Positions 61,660 through 64,000 of a stretch of 64,000 nt of DNA are shown here, piece after piece. Both the position numbers and the translations under genes were made by a program. Within the stretch, counting starts at the first letter, position 1. Each line of letters begins with the position of its first letter. The stretch is from Bolinopsis microptera (lineage: Eukaryota; Ctenophora; Tentaculata; Lobata; Bolinopsidae). Under the pieces are notes generated by a model. That model was not told where the DNA came from and did not search any database. It saw only the letters and a program-made list of their open reading frames with translations. Location: NCBI RefSeq assembly GCF_026151205.1, contig NC_087073.1, positions 20,736,837 through 20,800,836 of the forward strand. The letters run 5' to 3'.

Positions 61660-62628
61660 CTGGTCAGTGGTCAGGACACAGGGTGAGGTTAGAGTTGATA
61701 ATATTCCATTGTGAGTTGAAAACCCCAGTAAGATGGAGATATTGGTACATTACATTATTTTGTTTATACATAGTGCGCTTCAGTTATTTATTAATAAGTC
61801 GACAGTTGCACGATAACCTATCTTAGCTGAGCAATAACTAAGGTACCAACATTTTAGCTCTCAATGAAGCTTTCTTAGAGGTGCGTCATGCTGAGCGACA
61901 TCATGGTAGATATTTTAGAGGGACAATCTGCACGGAGAGTTATAAAGACGTGTTTAGCTTTCGCACGGTACTCATGTGGTAACCATGGCAACATTCCTAG
62001 CATTCCTGAGTCAATGATGCCAGTGTGCTACGATCTGCCATTGACCTAACCGTGTTAATTTTTTGTTTACTTCTAAGTCAGGCTCATTACGTAACTGCTA
62101 CTAAAGCAATACATGAAAAGGGCGTGGACATCAGATGTACCCCCTAAAACAATGATCCTTGTGAGTCTAGTTTACTTCACTGGCACACTGCCTGAAGAGG
62201 TATAATAGGATGTCGTTAGTATCAATAATGGGAGGCGGCACGTCCGATATGGTGACGTGATAAATTACAATTAAACTAAGTTAGCTTGTAGCTGTAATAT
62301 ATTTAGTCAAGCTGTTGGCTGTCTAAATCTGTGTTTATCTTGGCTCCAAAATTTTGAGGTTCACATTTAGGATGGATATTTATGAATAAAACAAAACTTG
62401 ATTCAAAACGTATAATTGAATTATTGAATTAATAGATGTACTGATTTTCATATCACTGAAAGTAAGATAAACTTGATCAACAAAGGAAAATAAAAAATGT
62501 TTGATCTTGATCAATGGATGGTAACATTAGTTAATTGATAAAATATCGCACACATTTTAAATGCATGTCTCCTTAATCTTGGAAAATCAAAACACGGAGA
62601 GAAAAGTCACATTTTTCAAAATTTACTT
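61660..62628. other. No gene assigned between CaaX gene and legumain
   Basis: May hold upstream exons of the CaaX gene and the 3' UTR of legumain. No convincing exon seen. Confidence 0.4.
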
Positions 62629-63945
62629 TCAAGATAACATTTTAAGTCTATTGCAGTTGTCGATCACAACATCGACGATTTTCTTTACATTGTTCCCACT
62701 GCAGAGGTTGGTGAGACGATAGAGATATTTGGTGATGTAAGGGTGGTTCTGCATCTTGTAGCACTGGCTGAAGAAAGCACTCAGCACACCTTTGTTGCAC
62801 TCCGTATCCGTTATGGTTTGAGCATATCTCGAGACCGTGATAGAGCCAGTAACTTGGCGAGAGATCTGATCCAATATCTCCTGGACCTTACCCTCGGTTA
62901 AAGTGTGATACTTGATCTCCTGATCCAATCTGTCTGCTTCCTTCTTGTTGTTGCATCTCCCCCTTTTCCTCTCCAGATGATACATCATCACATCAGGAGT
63001 AGCTGTTGACTGGTACCTGTATTTCCTGGCAGGAGGAGGCAGTGGTTCGGTCTCTGTCTTCTTTCTGTTATGTCCCATGAAAAAGGAGATTGGCTCTTTG
63101 TAAATAAGCGTCAAATCACCAAAAATTTCAGTATGACTTTCGAAAGTCATATTCTTGACAGCTAAGTACTGCTGTTCCACCGTTTCCTCTACCAAGTTAG
63201 GGAAGAACTGCTCAGTGTTATTCATCCAGTTGAGACTCCAGCAGTCCCCCAGATAAACCCCGATATCATCATCCCAAGTACACGCCCAGGAGCTCTCGCT
63301 CTCGTTAGCAGCCGTGTGAGCTGTGATGTTCATGTTAGGGTCCAGCGTGTTGAACATGGAGCCGGAAAAGCAGGCCTCCACGTACCACAACATCTGCTTG
63401 TATTTCTGTTGACTGTGCATGGCATCAAGGACCTTAGTAAGATCTGCCAAGTAAAGTTCGTCTCTGGGGAATCCAAGAACACCAGGGGCTCCGTGATCGA
63501 CAAAGTTTACGAAGACCTTGTCCTTTGGTCCACTCAAGAGCGTCTTACGACTGCCAACATCCATTTCTTTACCCAGCAAGACGTCTAAGAAATTTTGTGG
63601 GGTTACGTCTATCCCCATGTAATCTATCATGACACCTTCATACACATCTTTACCAGAGAGAGCATTGATAATGTATCCTCGATTCGGGTTTTCCCCGTTG
63701 AAGGCAATGTCGTTGACCATAAACGTAATGACATTCCGTCTAGGAATCCCATGTTTCTTGGTTAGCAAATGGTAGGCATGACAAACATCAGACTGGTGCC
63801 GATAGTTGAACCAGTTGGAGGACCCAGCAATTAACACTGCCCATATCTCTCCTCCTCCTTCAGGCTGCTGGAGGAGTTCCTCATCAAGATGATATCCCTG
63901 CACTGCAAGCAAGAAACACGCCGCAATCAGGGCGATCCTAAACAT
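62629..63945 (-). CDS. LGMN: Legumain (asparaginyl endopeptidase, peptidase family C13)
   Basis: An uninterrupted frame of 438 residues (human legumain: 433) with no introns. The N-terminus FRIALIAACFLLAVQG is a signal peptide. The peptidase domain starts WAVLIAGSSNWFNYRHQSD. The catalytic His is in VDHGAPG (His151) and the catalytic Cys in YVEACFSGSMF (Cys192). DVTPQNFLDVLLG is the conserved block between them. The C-terminal third matches the legumain prodomain. The enzyme cleaves after Asn in lysosomes and the secretory route. The start ATG at 63945 is followed by the signal peptide, so it is secure. Vertebrate EACESGS reads EACFSGS here. Family assignment is certain. Confidence 0.97.
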   Translation of the reverse strand: MFRIALIAACFLLAVQGYHLDEELLQQPEGGGEIWAVLIAGSSNWFNYRHQSDVCHAYHLLTKKHGIPRRNVITFMVNDIAFNGENPNRGYIINALSGKDVYEGVMIDYMGIDVTPQNFLDVLLGKEMDVGSRKTLLSGPKDKVFVNFVDHGAPGVLGFPRDELYLADLTKVLDAMHSQQKYKQMLWYVEACFSGSMFNTLDPNMNITAHTAANESESSWACTWDDDIGVYLGDCWSLNWMNNTEQFFPNLVEETVEQQYLAVKNMTFESHTEIFGDLTLIYKEPISFFMGHNRKKTETEPLPPPARKYRYQSTATPDVMMYHLERKRGRCNNKKEADRLDQEIKYHTLTEGKVQEILDQISRQVTGSITVSRYAQTITDTECNKGVLSAFFSQCYKMQNHPYITKYLYRLTNLCSGNNVKKIVDVVIDNCNRLKMLS

Positions 63946-64000
63946 GTCTTCTTTTTGGAGCAGAGCAAAGGAAACGAGAAAATAAAAATTGCACGATTTC

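Noticed and set aside
1-64000. CRISPR arrays, prokaryotic operons, phage modules
   Set aside because: Spliced genes, LTR and non-LTR elements and SINEs show animal nuclear DNA. The regular repeats are satellites or element boxes without unique spacers.

Overview
This window looks like nuclear DNA from an invertebrate animal. Its genes have short exons and GT-AG introns. The recognisable proteins are metazoan: DNA polymerase eta, the ciliary LRRC43, legumain, an LDLa-containing seven-helix receptor, a DAZ/BOULE-like RRM protein and an F-type lectin remnant. The DNA is AT-rich and crowded with LINEs, a Copia element, a mariner derivative, MITE-like elements, a tRNA-derived SINE, TTAGGG-type arrays and long poly(dG):poly(dC) tracts. 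A marine invertebrate of cnidarian or molluscan type is my guess; the sequence does not fix the phylum. There are no bacterial operons, CRISPR arrays or rRNA genes.

Layout. 1-9.7 kb: a 5'-truncated CR1-type LINE (minus strand) split by a young Copia LTR retrotransposon with apparently identical 312-bp LTRs and a 5-bp target duplication. 9.7-11.15 kb: repeats, including a 725-bp TIR element. 11.5-14.3 kb: a seven-exon coiled-coil gene resembling human C10orf67, with a likely last exon at 19.0 kb. A minus-strand TIR-domain gene and a TIR-bounded 2.9-kb composite carrying a LINE-type ORF1 lie in that putative last intron. 19.9-21.9 kb: POLH. 22.8-33.2 kb: LRRC43, assembled here from 12 exons; its introns hold a telomere-repeat element, a mariner derivative with about 360-bp TIRs, and two copies of another dispersed repeat.

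33.6-38 kb: a repeat field with a truncated LINE, MITEs with telomere-like cores and a dispersed palindrome. 39.2-47.3 kb: a minus-strand RRM gene assembled from seven exons, with LINE fragments in its 5.3-kb intron. 48.0-49.5 kb: a second telomere-like element, a 44-bp poly-G tract and a near-perfect hairpin. 51.1-53.4 kb: an intronless LDLa receptor preceded by a tandemly duplicated segment. 53.9-58.5 kb: a SINE, another MITE, a decayed F-type lectin gene and a long degenerate array of a TTTCGTCACA-like motif. 59.6-61.7 kb: a minus-strand gene with a C-terminal CaaX prenylation box and a frame-breaking 17-bp tandem duplication. 62.6-63.9 kb: intronless legumain (minus strand).

The host genes do not form an obvious pathway. 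POLH acts in translesion DNA synthesis, LRRC43 is associated with motile cilia, the RRM gene suggests germline RNA binding, and legumain acts in lysosomes. The most unusual structures are the pair of elements in which TTAGGG/TCAGGG arrays are enclosed by inverted iterations of a 15-bp CGACAATTGACCCCC box, and a separate MITE family with CTAACCC-type cores.
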